Origin: Nocardioides sp. TRM66260-LWL
GTDB taxonomy: Bacteria; Actinomycetota; Actinomycetes; Propionibacteriales; Nocardioidaceae
DNA length: 53,200 nucleotides
Assembly (NCBI RefSeq): GCF_020075545.1
Contig: NZ_JAIQZK010000012.1
Location: 1-53,200, forward strand
Direction of reading: 5' to 3'
In this document: positions 37,536 to 45,838 of the stretch, piece after piece
How the letters are laid out: the number at the start of each line of letters is the position of its first letter
How positions within the stretch are numbered: position 1 is the first letter of the stretch
The notes under the pieces: generated by a model
The model's database searches: none
The model's input: only the letters and a program-made list of their open reading frames with translations
What the model was told of the DNA's origin: nothing
Translations under genes and position numbers: made by a program

Positions 37536-37581
37536 GTCTACCCATCTACTATCAACTACCGACGATAGTAGATGGGTAGAC
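37536..37581. promoter_or_regulatory. BlaI-type operator, copy 4, extended to an 18-bp-arm palindrome
   Basis: The arms GTCTACCCATCTACTATC and its exact complement are separated by ten bases. The core is the same CTACTAT/ATAGTAG pair seen elsewhere. It sits between the divergent beta-propeller-repressor-M56 operon and tlpA-ccdA, and the tlpA ATG (37572) lies inside its right arm. Confidence 0.8.
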
Positions 37582-38171
37582 GGTTGAACGAGACACTCCG
37601 GAAGGCACGAACGGGGATCGTGCTGCTCATCATCGTGTCGGTGGTCGGCATCGGTTGGTGGCAGGTCCGACACCTGAAGGCGACCGCCGGGAACGACGGC
37701 TCCAACGCCGGCGTCGGGCTCACCTTGTACAGGGGGGATGCCGGCATCGCACTCCCGACGATCAGCGGCAAGACAGTGGACGGAAAGTCGCTAGACCTTG
37801 CAGACCTCCACGGGCACGTGCTGGTTCTCAACGTGTGGGGCTCGTGGTGCGCGCCATGTCGAGCCGAAGCACCCGACCTGTCGAGAATCGCGGCCGAAAC
37901 CGCGCCCCGCGGGGTGCGGTTCGTCGGCATCGACGTACGCGACAACCCCGCAGCGGCCCGCGCCTTCGCAAGCAACTACGCCATCACCTATCCCAGCTTC
38001 GATGACCAGAACGGACTCGTTCTGGCACAGTTCACCGGCATCATTCCGGTCAGCGCGGTGCCATCGACCCTCGTGGTCGACCGGGCCGGCGTCATCCGGG
38101 CACGCGTCGTCGGCCAGGTCGACGGCAACACACTTCGGGGACTCATCGAGGACACGGAGAAGCTGTCGTGA
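37572..38171 (+). CDS. TlpA/ResA-like thiol-disulfide oxidoreductase
   Basis: This 199-residue protein has an N-terminal anchor helix (13-31) and a thioredoxin domain outside the membrane. The active site WGSWCAPC has C93 and C96, and cis-Pro is in VSAVPSTLVVD. It reduces apocytochrome c heme-binding cysteines, or oxidised copper-protein thiols, using electrons from CcdA. The ATG is embedded in the operator palindrome and has no ribosome site, suggesting a leaderless mRNA. Its TGA overlaps the ccdA GTG. Confidence 0.92.
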   Translation: MGRRLNETLRKARTGIVLLIIVSVVGIGWWQVRHLKATAGNDGSNAGVGLTLYRGDAGIALPTISGKTVDGKSLDLADLHGHVLVLNVWGSWCAPCRAEAPDLSRIAAETAPRGVRFVGIDVRDNPAAARAFASNYAITYPSFDDQNGLVLAQFTGIIPVSAVPSTLVVDRAGVIRARVVGQVDGNTLRGLIEDTEKLS

Positions 38172-38941
38172 TCCACGCCATGTCGGTGGGCACAACCGTC
38201 GCGTATGGCCCCCTGCTGGCCGCACTTCCGTTCGCGGTGCTTGCTGGCCTGGTCTCGTTCCTCAGCCCCTGCTGCCTGCCGCTCGTGCCCGGCTACCTCG
38301 CCTATGTGACCGGCGCAGCGGGTGCGGATGCGACCGGACAGGCCTCGCCGGCTCGGCGTTCCACGGCGGTGGTCGGCACTGGCCTGTTCGTTCTCGGGTT
38401 CGCCGCGGTGTTCACCAGCTATGGCCTGTTCTTCGGCGCTCTGGGCAGTACCCTGATCCGTCACCAGGACGTGATCCTCCGCATCCTCGGAGTGCTCACC
38501 GTCGCGCTCGGCCTCAGCTTCGCCGGCGTCCTCGCGACGATCCCGGTGCTCTCCGGTACGTTCAAGATGGCCTACAAGCCGCGCGTCGGGCTCGCTGGAG
38601 CACCACTCTTGGGCGTGATGTTCGGCGTTGGTTGGACACCGTGCATCGGGCCGACGTTGGCCGCCGTGCTCTCGCTGGCCACCACCTCCGGCACCGCCGG
38701 TCGTGGTGCCGTGCTGTCGTTCGCCTACAGCCTCGGCCTCGGCATCCCGTTCCTCCTGGCAGCGCTCGGAATCAGTCGTGTCTTCCGCGCTTTCGCGTTC
38801 GCCAGGCGACACGCGCTTGCAGTGATGCGGATCGGAGGCGGGCTGCTGATTGTGCTCGGGGTCCTCGAGGTCAGCGGCGTATGGGGAGCGTGGTTGGCCA
38901 GCCTCCGTACCCTCATCGGTACTTGGCAGCCGCCGCTGTGA
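38168..38941 (+). CDS. ccdA: CcdA-type cytochrome c biogenesis / thiol electron carrier
   Basis: This 257-residue six-helix protein has the paired redox cysteines in LVSFLSPCCLPLVPGY (C35, C36) and GVGWTPCIGPT. It carries electrons from cytoplasmic thioredoxin across the membrane to TlpA/ResA. GTG 38168 is coupled to tlpA. Gene order tlpA-ccdA with resB-ccsA nearby is the standard system II arrangement, here split by the repressor operon. Confidence 0.93.
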   Translation: MIHAMSVGTTVAYGPLLAALPFAVLAGLVSFLSPCCLPLVPGYLAYVTGAAGADATGQASPARRSTAVVGTGLFVLGFAAVFTSYGLFFGALGSTLIRHQDVILRILGVLTVALGLSFAGVLATIPVLSGTFKMAYKPRVGLAGAPLLGVMFGVGWTPCIGPTLAAVLSLATTSGTAGRGAVLSFAYSLGLGIPFLLAALGISRVFRAFAFARRHALAVMRIGGGLLIVLGVLEVSGVWGAWLASLRTLIGTWQPPL

Positions 38942-39414
38942 CGGGCCGCGTCGTGGTCTGGTTGATCCGGCATCCGATGAGCGCCGTCTTCCTCGTGCTG
39001 GCGCTGTTCGCCGTCATCGGCATCGGTCTGGCCGGCGCCTTCACCGACAGCAGTCCCGCCCCTGGGCCTGCGAGCCCGGTGGTCATCGGCGGTACTGCGA
39101 AATCCACGCTGCCGACACCGACCCAGTTCCCGCCTCAGAATCGAGTCGAGGAGACACACCGTGCACTGCACGCGATGGGCCGCGCCTGCAAGGTGCCGAT
39201 CTCGACGCGTCGACCCGGATCAGTGCGCGGCCCGGTCGAAACGATGGAGCAGTTCGCTCGCGACTTCCCGAACGGCGGCTTCACGATGGATGACGAACCA
39301 GGAAGCACGCTGTCGCTGCTGGTCGTCGTGCGCTACGAACTGCAAAGCTGTGACCCCTCGCTGCTACCCAGCGTTGACGAATTGCTGCCCGAACGGTTCC
39401 GAGACCCCGCCTAG
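38938..39414 (+). CDS. Hypothetical membrane-anchored protein
   Basis: This 158-residue protein has one N-terminal helix (about 10-34), a Pro/Ser linker, and an outer domain with CKVPISTRRPG and LQSCDPSLLPSVDELLP, whose two cysteines could pair. GTG 38938 overlaps the ccdA stop, so it is the third gene of the tlpA operon. No family recognised. As a likely substrate or partner of the TlpA/CcdA pathway it is of interest. Confidence 0.65.
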   Translation: MTGRVVVWLIRHPMSAVFLVLALFAVIGIGLAGAFTDSSPAPGPASPVVIGGTAKSTLPTPTQFPPQNRVEETHRALHAMGRACKVPISTRRPGSVRGPVETMEQFARDFPNGGFTMDDEPGSTLSLLVVVRYELQSCDPSLLPSVDELLPERFRDPA

Positions 39415-39417
39415 GGT

Positions 39418-39978
39418 TCAGGGTTGGAGGCCGGCGAGCACCACCGGCACGAGCACGGCGCCCGACGCTTCGGAGCCACCGGGAGCTGCCAGTGCGTAGA
39501 GGCAGTACCGCGCCAGATCGGCGGGTGCCACATCGCCACGCACGGCTCCCGCCTCAACGGCGCTGGTGATCGCCTCGGCGAACAGATCGAGTACCTGCTG
39601 CTCGGCCTGCTCCAGGTGGGCACCCTGATGCAGCAGAGTGGCGAGCTCGCCTCCGCGTGGCACGCCGCGCGCGATCGTGGCGTAGCAGGTCAGGACCGCG
39701 GCGAGTCTCTCGGCCGGGTCAGTGACGTCGGCCGCGGCGTGCCGTAGTTGCGTGACGTGGGCGTGGACTTTGTCGGTGTGCCATTCGACGAGGATCGAGT
39801 CGACGTCGGGGAAGTAGCGGTACAACGTCGCCCTTGAGATTTCGACGCGATCGGCGATCTGCGACATCGATAGGCCCGCGGCGCCGTGCTCGTGGACCAG
39901 TGACCACGTGGCGTCCTTGATGGCGTCGCGCACCGCGCTGCGGTGCGTGGCCACCGACTCACCCCATGACTTCGGCAT
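39418..39978 (-). CDS. TetR/AcrR family regulator
   Basis: This 186-residue protein has the HTH at about 14-60 (RDAIKDATWSLVHEHGAAGLSMSQIADRVEISRATLYRYFPDVDSIL) and a small C-terminal ligand domain (ATLLHQGAHLEQAEQQVLDLFAEAI). It is divergent from a DUF2218 gene, with a palindrome between them (39990-40017), so it most likely represses that gene and itself. Ligand unknown. Confidence 0.9.
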   Translation of the reverse strand: MPKSWGESVATHRSAVRDAIKDATWSLVHEHGAAGLSMSQIADRVEISRATLYRYFPDVDSILVEWHTDKVHAHVTQLRHAAADVTDPAERLAAVLTCYATIARGVPRGGELATLLHQGAHLEQAEQQVLDLFAEAITSAVEAGAVRGDVAPADLARYCLYALAAPGGSEASGAVLVPVVLAGLQP

Positions 39979-39989
39979 GTCTCCACTCT

Positions 39990-40017
39990 ACAGATCGTCA
40001 CTGTTGCGACAGTCTGT
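39990..40017. promoter_or_regulatory. TetR operator candidate
   Basis: Inverted repeat ACAGATCGTCAC-N4-GCGACAGTCTGT; nine of twelve arm positions are complementary. It lies 12 bases ahead of the TetR start and 58 ahead of the DUF2218 start. Confidence 0.55.
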
Positions 40018-40074
40018 ATCGTATCGGTCATAGTGTTTCGTGATGATGTTCCGAAGCCCGATGAAGGAGGAGCG

Positions 40075-40671
40075 ATGCTCCATTCGACCGCCAGGATCGA
40101 CACGCCGCGTGCCGAGCGCTACCGCGATCAGCTGGCCCGGCACGGTGCGGGCATGCTCCGTCAGACTCAGATCGGGGGTGCCGTGGGGCTGCCTCCGATC
40201 CGGGACGCGTCCACGGTTGAGGGGGCGGTGGTCCTCGAGTTTGCGTGGGGGCGGTGCACCGTCACGGCCACGCAGGGCGAGCTCGTACTGTTCGCCGAGG
40301 CGTCTACTGCGGCGGACCTGGAGCGGATCCAGTCGGGGGTGGGAGGCCGCGTGACGCGCATCGGTCGTCGTGACGGTCTGTCGGTGGCCTGGTCGGCAGC
40401 CGAGGGTGAGCAGTCGCCCGAAAGTGTGCTCGGGTCGTCTCCACGGCATGGGCGACTCTTCGGCGGGATCGCGTTCGTCGTCATCCTCGCGGCGGTCGTG
40501 GTTGTTCACCTGGGTCTCGCTGCGGCGCTTGTGGGCAACGGGTGGACGTGGTGGGCGCTGCTCGCGCTCGGGTTGGTCGTCACCGGGAAGGTTCTCGCAG
40601 TCCGCCACTTTGCAGCCCGCCATTTGGTGGCCAGCTTGCGTGGACATTTGCCACCGTGGCGCCGGCATTGA
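40075..40671 (+). CDS. DUF2218 protein with C-terminal membrane segment
   Basis: This 198-residue protein has an N-terminal DUF2218 domain of about 95 residues (LHSTARIDTPRAERYRDQLARHG ... GRCTVTATQGELVLFAEA), followed by a linker and two helices (about 131-150 and 155-173) with a basic tail. Stand-alone DUF2218 proteins are small siderophore- or metal-associated cytoplasmic proteins in actinobacteria, so the membrane fusion is unusual. GGAGGAG precedes the ATG at 40075. It converges with the cyclase gene. Confidence 0.75.
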   Translation: MLHSTARIDTPRAERYRDQLARHGAGMLRQTQIGGAVGLPPIRDASTVEGAVVLEFAWGRCTVTATQGELVLFAEASTAADLERIQSGVGGRVTRIGRRDGLSVAWSAAEGEQSPESVLGSSPRHGRLFGGIAFVVILAAVVVVHLGLAAALVGNGWTWWALLALGLVVTGKVLAVRHFAARHLVASLRGHLPPWRRH

Positions 40672-40680
40672 AGGTGGTCG

Positions 40681-41328
40681 TTAGTCGTGGCCTGTGTGGG
40701 TCTCTGGCTCGGAGGCGAATCGGCGGGCGCAGTCGAGTGAGAAGAACCAGTACTCGGCGTCGTGGTAGCGCAGAGAGCCGGCGGCGGTGGCGCGGTCGAC
40801 CCACATGCGGCAGACGGGGTCGACGCTTCCCGTCCGGGGCAGCGGACCGATCCCGAGCTCGAAGAGTTCTTGGTGCTCGGAGACGTTGCGCAGTGCCACC
40901 TTGCCGATCCGGGTCACTGGGTAGCTGAGTTCTCGGGCAGCCTCGGCCACTTCCCTGGTCGCGAGGGTCTGGCCGCCTGCGGCCTGGCCAGCGACTCGTG
41001 CGGCCAGATTGATCGCCGCGCCGAACATGTCCCCGTCGCGCTCGACTGCGGGGCCGTGGTGGAGGCCGGCGCGGGCGAGGGGAAAACCGTCGAGTTCTGC
41101 AGTGGCCGTCAGGAGCCGATCGACGAGAGCGACGGCCGCGCGCGGGCCGGTTGATGCCAGCAGCACGGCATCGCCAATCGGCTTGATGAGGCGATCGCCG
41201 TCGTCGAGGTTGGCTCGAGCGAGTCCGGCGAACGCGACGGCCAGGTCAGCGGCCAGGTCGTCGCCATGGGTCTCGGTCAGCGCGGTGTACCCGGCGAGGT
41301 CGACCATCGCGAAGGTCCAACTGGTCAT
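40681..41328 (-). CDS. Class III adenylate/guanylate cyclase fused to a YHS metal-binding domain
   Basis: This 215-residue protein has a class III cyclase domain at 4-160. Metal aspartates D10 (FAMVDLAGYTAL) and D53 (KPIGDAVLLAS), the lysine K49 and the transition-state pair N107/R111 (INLAARVAG) are all present, so it should be active. A YHS domain follows at 168-208 (DPVCRMWVD ... YWFFSLDCARRF) with C173 and C200, a fold that binds Cu or other metals. Its start overlaps the histidine kinase stop (four bases), so it belongs to the copper ATPase-regulator-kinase operon. ATP or GTP preference is unclear. Confidence 0.85.
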   Translation of the reverse strand: MTSWTFAMVDLAGYTALTETHGDDLAADLAVAFAGLARANLDDGDRLIKPIGDAVLLASTGPRAAVALVDRLLTATAELDGFPLARAGLHHGPAVERDGDMFGAAINLAARVAGQAAGGQTLATREVAEAARELSYPVTRIGKVALRNVSEHQELFELGIGPLPRTGSVDPVCRMWVDRATAAGSLRYHDAEYWFFSLDCARRFASEPETHTGHD

Positions 41329-42470
41329 CGACGGCGATCCTTGGTGCTGGTGTGCGGGAGGGTCAGCACGAAGGAGGACCCGGTTTCGCGCCCCTTGCTC
41401 GTGGCGGCGAGTGTGCCACGGTGAGCCTCGGCGATCGCCCTGCTGATGGTGAGCCCGATGCCCGAGCCCTGTTGTTCGCGATCACGCGCGGTGTCGCCGC
41501 GGTAGAAGCGTTCGAAGATGTGGGGCAATTGTTCGGGGGTGATCCCCTCGCCAGTGTCCGTGACGGTGATTGACAGGGTGTCGCCCTCGGATTTCCATGC
41601 AACGGTCACCGTTCCTCCGGGAGGGGTGTGGCGCGCGGCGTTGCCGAGCAGGTTGGCCAGCACCTGCATGATCCGTTCTCGGTCCATGGTGAGCGCTGTC
41701 GGCGGTCCGGGTCTCACCTCTAACGCGATGCGTTTCGCCTCGTAGATCTGGCGATGGGAGCGGAGCGCGGACTCGACGACCTCTGCTATCGGCGTCTCGG
41801 CGAGGTCGAGGTGGAGCCGTCCCTCTTCGGCGCGCGAGACCGCGTCGATGTCTTGGGCTAGGCGTGCGAGTCGAGCGACCTGGTCGCTCAGCACGGTTCG
41901 GGTGGCCTCGTCCCAGGTGCGTACGCCGTCGTCGAGTCCTTCGAGGTGGGCGCTCAGCGTGGCGATCGGGGTGCGGAGCTCGTGGGCGAGGTCGGACAGG
42001 AGCCGCCGGCGGGTGTCCTCGGTGTGGGCGAGTTTGGCGGCCATGGTGTTAAACGCGCTCGCGAGGGTGTCCAGTTCAGGTCCGGCACCGCCGACGGCGA
42101 CGCGGGTGTCGTAGGTGCCTCCAGAGACCTCCGTGGCCGCGTTCGTCAGATCGGTGAGGGGTTTCTGGAACCGTCGTGTGAGGTACCAGCTGACGACGAG
42201 CGCGAGCGCCAGAGCAGTGAGTACGGCCAGACCGAGGGAGATGGCGCTGGCGGTGCGGTAGGCCTCTTCGACGTGCATGCGTTCGGACGGGTCGGGTGTG
42301 TGGTCGGCCTTGAGCATGTGCTCGTGGAACAGCGGCGGTCCCACCAGAGCGGCGATCACTGCCGCGGTTGCAATGGCGGCCACGAGCACGAGCATCTGGG
42401 CCAGTAACAGGCGGGTGCCGATCCGCCAGGTCGGCCGCGGGGCGGGGTGTCTGTGCGGATCGGGAGTCAT
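41325..42470 (-). CDS. Two-component sensor histidine kinase
   Basis: This 381-residue kinase has two helices (about 19-44 and 76-97) flanking a short outer loop rich in His and Met (FHEHMLKADHTPDPSERMHVEEAY), plausible for direct metal sensing. HAMP follows (98-150), then the H-box SDLAHELRTP (phosphorylated H163) and HATPase with LLGNAARHTP (N box), DTGEGI and GSGIGL. It should phosphorylate the adjacent response regulator in response to periplasmic copper or a similar ion. ATG 42470 overlaps the regulator stop. Confidence 0.93.
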   Translation of the reverse strand: MTPDPHRHPAPRPTWRIGTRLLLAQMLVLVAAIATAAVIAALVGPPLFHEHMLKADHTPDPSERMHVEEAYRTASAISLGLAVLTALALALVVSWYLTRRFQKPLTDLTNAATEVSGGTYDTRVAVGGAGPELDTLASAFNTMAAKLAHTEDTRRRLLSDLAHELRTPIATLSAHLEGLDDGVRTWDEATRTVLSDQVARLARLAQDIDAVSRAEEGRLHLDLAETPIAEVVESALRSHRQIYEAKRIALEVRPGPPTALTMDRERIMQVLANLLGNAARHTPPGGTVTVAWKSEGDTLSITVTDTGEGITPEQLPHIFERFYRGDTARDREQQGSGIGLTISRAIAEAHRGTLAATSKGRETGSSFVLTLPHTSTKDRRR

Positions 42471-43189
42471 GGACGCGGCTCAGCAACGAATCGGTAGCCG
42501 ACACCGCGAACAGTGTCGATGAACCTCGGTGACGTCGCGTCGTCGCTGATCTTGCGGCGCAGGTGGGTGATGTGGACGTCCACGATGTGCTCGTCACCGC
42601 CCCAGCCTTCGCCCCAGACGTCGTCGACGAGTTGGCGGCGGGTGAAGACCCGCCGCGGGGCTGCGGCCAGCGTTGCGAGGAGGTCGAATTCGGTGCGGGT
42701 CAGCGCCACGTCGCGATCATCGACCCAGATCTCGCGGGTAGCGATGCTGAGCCGCATCGCGTCGAAGCGGGCTTCGTCGGTCGGTGCCGGGCTGGTGGCT
42801 AGTTTGCTGGCCCGGGGCCGACGTAATGCGGTCTGGATTCGGGCGATGAGCTCGCGCGGGGAGAACGGCTTGGTGATGTAATCGTCGGCTCCGACCCCCA
42901 GACCGATGAGTTTGTCGACCTCGTCGTCGCGGGCGGTGACCATGATGATGTAGCAGTCGGAGAAGGTGCGGATCTCACGACACACCTCCACTCCGTCCAA
43001 GCCAGGGAGCCCGAGGTCGAGCACGACCAGGTCCGGGTCGATCTCGCGAGCGGCGGTGACTCCGTCGGGCCCGGTGTGGACCTGGATGGCGTGGTACCCG
43101 CCCTTGGTCAGGTAGTCGGCCACGATCTGTGCCAGCGGCTTCTCGTCCTCGACCACCAGCACCGGCGAGGCTTGTTCAGGCGTGCTCAT
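42467..43189 (-). CDS. OmpR/PhoB family response regulator
   Basis: This 240-residue regulator has the receiver domain (acidic pair E14-D15 in VVEDE, phosphoacceptor D58 in VVLDLGLPG, conserved K in YITKPFSP) and a C-terminal winged helix (RTEFDLLATLAAAPRRVFTRRQLVDDVWG ... DVHITHLRRKISDD ... IDTVRGVGYRF). Copper-type regulators (CopR/CusR) have the same architecture. It lies 30 bases after the ATPase gene and overlaps the kinase. It probably activates the ATPase operon and perhaps the divergent SHOCT/oxidase genes. Confidence 0.95.
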   Translation of the reverse strand: MSTPEQASPVLVVEDEKPLAQIVADYLTKGGYHAIQVHTGPDGVTAAREIDPDLVVLDLGLPGLDGVEVCREIRTFSDCYIIMVTARDDEVDKLIGLGVGADDYITKPFSPRELIARIQTALRRPRASKLATSPAPTDEARFDAMRLSIATREIWVDDRDVALTRTEFDLLATLAAAPRRVFTRRQLVDDVWGEGWGGDEHIVDVHITHLRRKISDDATSPRFIDTVRGVGYRFVAEPRP

Positions 43190-43219
43190 GACACCAGTCT
43201 TCCGCGTGCCGGCAGCAGA

Positions 43220-45712
43220 CTAGCCAAGGTGTTCGCTGTTGAGCCGCAGAGCGTTGGTGATCACGCTGACCGACGACAGGGCCATCGCTGCCGCAGCGAT
43301 GATTGGGGAGAGAAGCAGCCCGGTGAAGGGGTAGAGCACGCCGGCGGCGATCGGGATTCCTGCAACGTTGTACACGAAGGCGAAGAGCAGGTTCTGCCGG
43401 ATGTTGCGCATCGTCAGCCCGGAGAGCCGTCGGGCGCGGGCGATTCCCATCAGGTCGCCGTTGAGGAGAGTGACACCTGCGGACTCCATGGCGACGTCGG
43501 TGCCTGAGCTCATGGCCAGGCCGACGTCGGCCGCGGCCAGTGCCGGGGCGTCGTTGACGCCGTCGCCGGCCATCGCCACGACCTTGCCCTGGGATTGGAG
43601 TTTCTGGACGACCTCAGCTTTCCGGTCGGGCAAGACGCCGGCCTCGACGTGCTCGATCCCCAACGTGCGGGCGACCGCTTCGGCCGTGGTGCGATTGTCG
43701 CCGGTGAGCATGACGACCTCGACGCCCTGGTCGCGCAGGTCTTTCACCGCGGCGGGAGTGGTGGGTTTGATCGGGTCGGCGATGGCGATCACTGCCTGGA
43801 CCTGGCCGCCGACCGCGATGAAGATCGCAGTCGCGCCGCTTGCGCGGAGCCCCTCGGCGCGGGCTGCGAGTGGGCCAGTATCGACGTGCTCACTGGCGAG
43901 GAACTCCGCGCTTCCCAAGCGGACCGTGTGGCCCTCGATGGTGCCGGTCACGCCGCGGCCGACAGGTGAGTCGAAATCGCTGACCTGCGGCAGGGTGAGA
44001 TCGCGGGATTCGGCTGCTTCGACAATGGCGCGTGCGAGGGGGTGCTCCGAGGGGCGTTCGACCGCCGCCGCCAGTCGCAGGACCTCGTTCTCCGTGACGT
44101 CGATCGCCGGTGCGAGTTCGATCCGCGTCACGGCCGGGCGCCCCTCGGTCAGCGTTCCGGTCTTGTCCACGACGACAGTGTCGACCTTCTCCATGCGCTC
44201 AAGTGCTTCGGCGTTCTTGATCAGGACGCCGTTGGCGGCACCCCGTCCAACGCCGACCTTGATGCTGATCGGTGTCGCCAGTCCGAGCGCGCAGGGGCAG
44301 GCGATGATCAGGACCGCCACCGCGACGATCAGGCCGTGGGCGAATCGGGGGTCAGGTCCGACGAGTAGCCAGACGATGAAAGCCACGAGGGCGATTCCGA
44401 TGACGGCGGGCACGAAGATGCCTGCGACCCGGTCGGCCATCCGCTGGATAGGTGCTCGGGAACGCTGTGCCTCGGCGACCAGGGACACGATGCGCGAGAG
44501 CATCGTGTCCGTGCCGACGCGCTCGGCGGTGATGACCAGGGCGCCGGTGGTGTTGATGGTGCCGCCGATGACGGTGTCGCCGACCTGCTTGGTGACCGGC
44601 ATCGACTCACCGGTCACAAGTGACTCGTCCAGCGTCGAGCGGCCCTCGATCACGCCGCCGTCGGTGGGGACTTTCTCGCCAGGACGGACCCGTAGGCGGT
44701 CACCGATCTGGACCTCATCCAGTTCCACCTCCTGCTCGGAGCCGTCGGCGGCGATTCGTCGCGCGGTCGTCGGTGTTAGGTCCAGGAGAGCTCGGATCGC
44801 TCCGGAGGTCTGCTCCCGGGCACGAAGTTCGAGGACCTGGCCTAGCAGCACCAGCACGGTGATGACCGCGGCCGCTTCGAAGTACACGTCGACCGCGCCG
44901 GTGGCCATGCCGTCGCCCATGTCCTTGCGGAAGGAGGCGGGGAAGATCCCGGGCGCGATGGTCGCGACGACGCTGTAGATCCAAGCGGTGCCGGTGCCCA
45001 TCGCGATCAGCGTGAACATGTTGAGGTTGCGGGTGCGAACAGAGGCCCAGCCCCGTATGAAGAACGGCCACCCGGCCCACACCACGACCGGCGTCGCGAG
45101 CGCGAACTGGATCCAGTTCGAGGTCTGCGCGCTGACCATGTCACCGATGAAGCCGAAGAGGTGGCCGCCCATCTCCAACACGAGAACGGGCACGCTCAAC
45201 GCGAGACCGATCCAGAACCTGCGGGTCATGTCCCGCAGCTCGGGGCTTGGCCCGTCATCGAGCGTCACCGTCACCGGTTCCAGCGCCATTCCGCAGATCG
45301 GGCAGGCGCCGGGCCCGGGGCGGCGGATCTCGGGATGCATCGGGCATGTCCACTCGGTCGAATCGCCAACCGCCACTTCCGCGGCACCGGCGGTCGCCGG
45401 TTGCGCGTCGCGGGCGGTGCCGGTGTCCACCGGATGCGCGCGGGCGACGTTCTCGGACCGCGGTTGGGTTCCCGGTGTCCCGCCGTGGTGGTGATGGTGG
45501 CTTGTCAACGGTGTCGAGGGTGCGGCGGCAACGTAGGCGCCGGGGTCGGCCACGAACTTGGCCCTGCAGCCAGGTGAGCAGAAGTGGTAGGTATCGCCGT
45601 CAAAGGTCGCGGTGCTCGTCGCGGTGGTCGGGTCGACACTCATTCCGCAGACGGGGTCCTTCACGGCGGGCACCGCAGGGACGCTGTCGCCGGCTTGCGA
45701 GGGGCTGCTCAT
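43220..45712 (-). CDS. Copper-translocating P-type ATPase with YHS and heavy-metal-binding N-terminus
   Basis: This 830-residue P1B ATPase has an unusual N-terminus. It carries a YHS domain at about 17-60 (KDPVCGMSVD ... FCSPGC), a five-His run (72-76) and a TCPMHPEIRRPGPGACPICGMALEP metal-binding module at 121-146, in place of HMA domains. The core has CPC (472-474) in helix 6, the phosphorylation site DKTGT (D516), SEHPLA, and GDGVNDAPAL. It should pump Cu(I) (or Ag) outward. The start is ATG 45712; a TTG start 23 codons upstream would add a Cys-rich stretch. It leads the minus-strand operon with the regulator, kinase and cyclase. Confidence 0.95.
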   Translation of the reverse strand: MSSPSQAGDSVPAVPAVKDPVCGMSVDPTTATSTATFDGDTYHFCSPGCRAKFVADPGAYVAAAPSTPLTSHHHHHGGTPGTQPRSENVARAHPVDTGTARDAQPATAGAAEVAVGDSTEWTCPMHPEIRRPGPGACPICGMALEPVTVTLDDGPSPELRDMTRRFWIGLALSVPVLVLEMGGHLFGFIGDMVSAQTSNWIQFALATPVVVWAGWPFFIRGWASVRTRNLNMFTLIAMGTGTAWIYSVVATIAPGIFPASFRKDMGDGMATGAVDVYFEAAAVITVLVLLGQVLELRAREQTSGAIRALLDLTPTTARRIAADGSEQEVELDEVQIGDRLRVRPGEKVPTDGGVIEGRSTLDESLVTGESMPVTKQVGDTVIGGTINTTGALVITAERVGTDTMLSRIVSLVAEAQRSRAPIQRMADRVAGIFVPAVIGIALVAFIVWLLVGPDPRFAHGLIVAVAVLIIACPCALGLATPISIKVGVGRGAANGVLIKNAEALERMEKVDTVVVDKTGTLTEGRPAVTRIELAPAIDVTENEVLRLAAAVERPSEHPLARAIVEAAESRDLTLPQVSDFDSPVGRGVTGTIEGHTVRLGSAEFLASEHVDTGPLAARAEGLRASGATAIFIAVGGQVQAVIAIADPIKPTTPAAVKDLRDQGVEVVMLTGDNRTTAEAVARTLGIEHVEAGVLPDRKAEVVQKLQSQGKVVAMAGDGVNDAPALAAADVGLAMSSGTDVAMESAGVTLLNGDLMGIARARRLSGLTMRNIRQNLLFAFVYNVAGIPIAAGVLYPFTGLLLSPIIAAAAMALSSVSVITNALRLNSEHLG

Positions 45713-45838
45713 GGAGCCATCCTGTCCGCCCGCTTCGCGTGGGTGAAGAAAACCGCAACCCGGGCAGGCGGTCTTAGTCAAACCTTCATCGTTCCTGCGG
45801 TGGAATCACAATCCGGCGTCGGCAGGCTGCGGTTTGTG

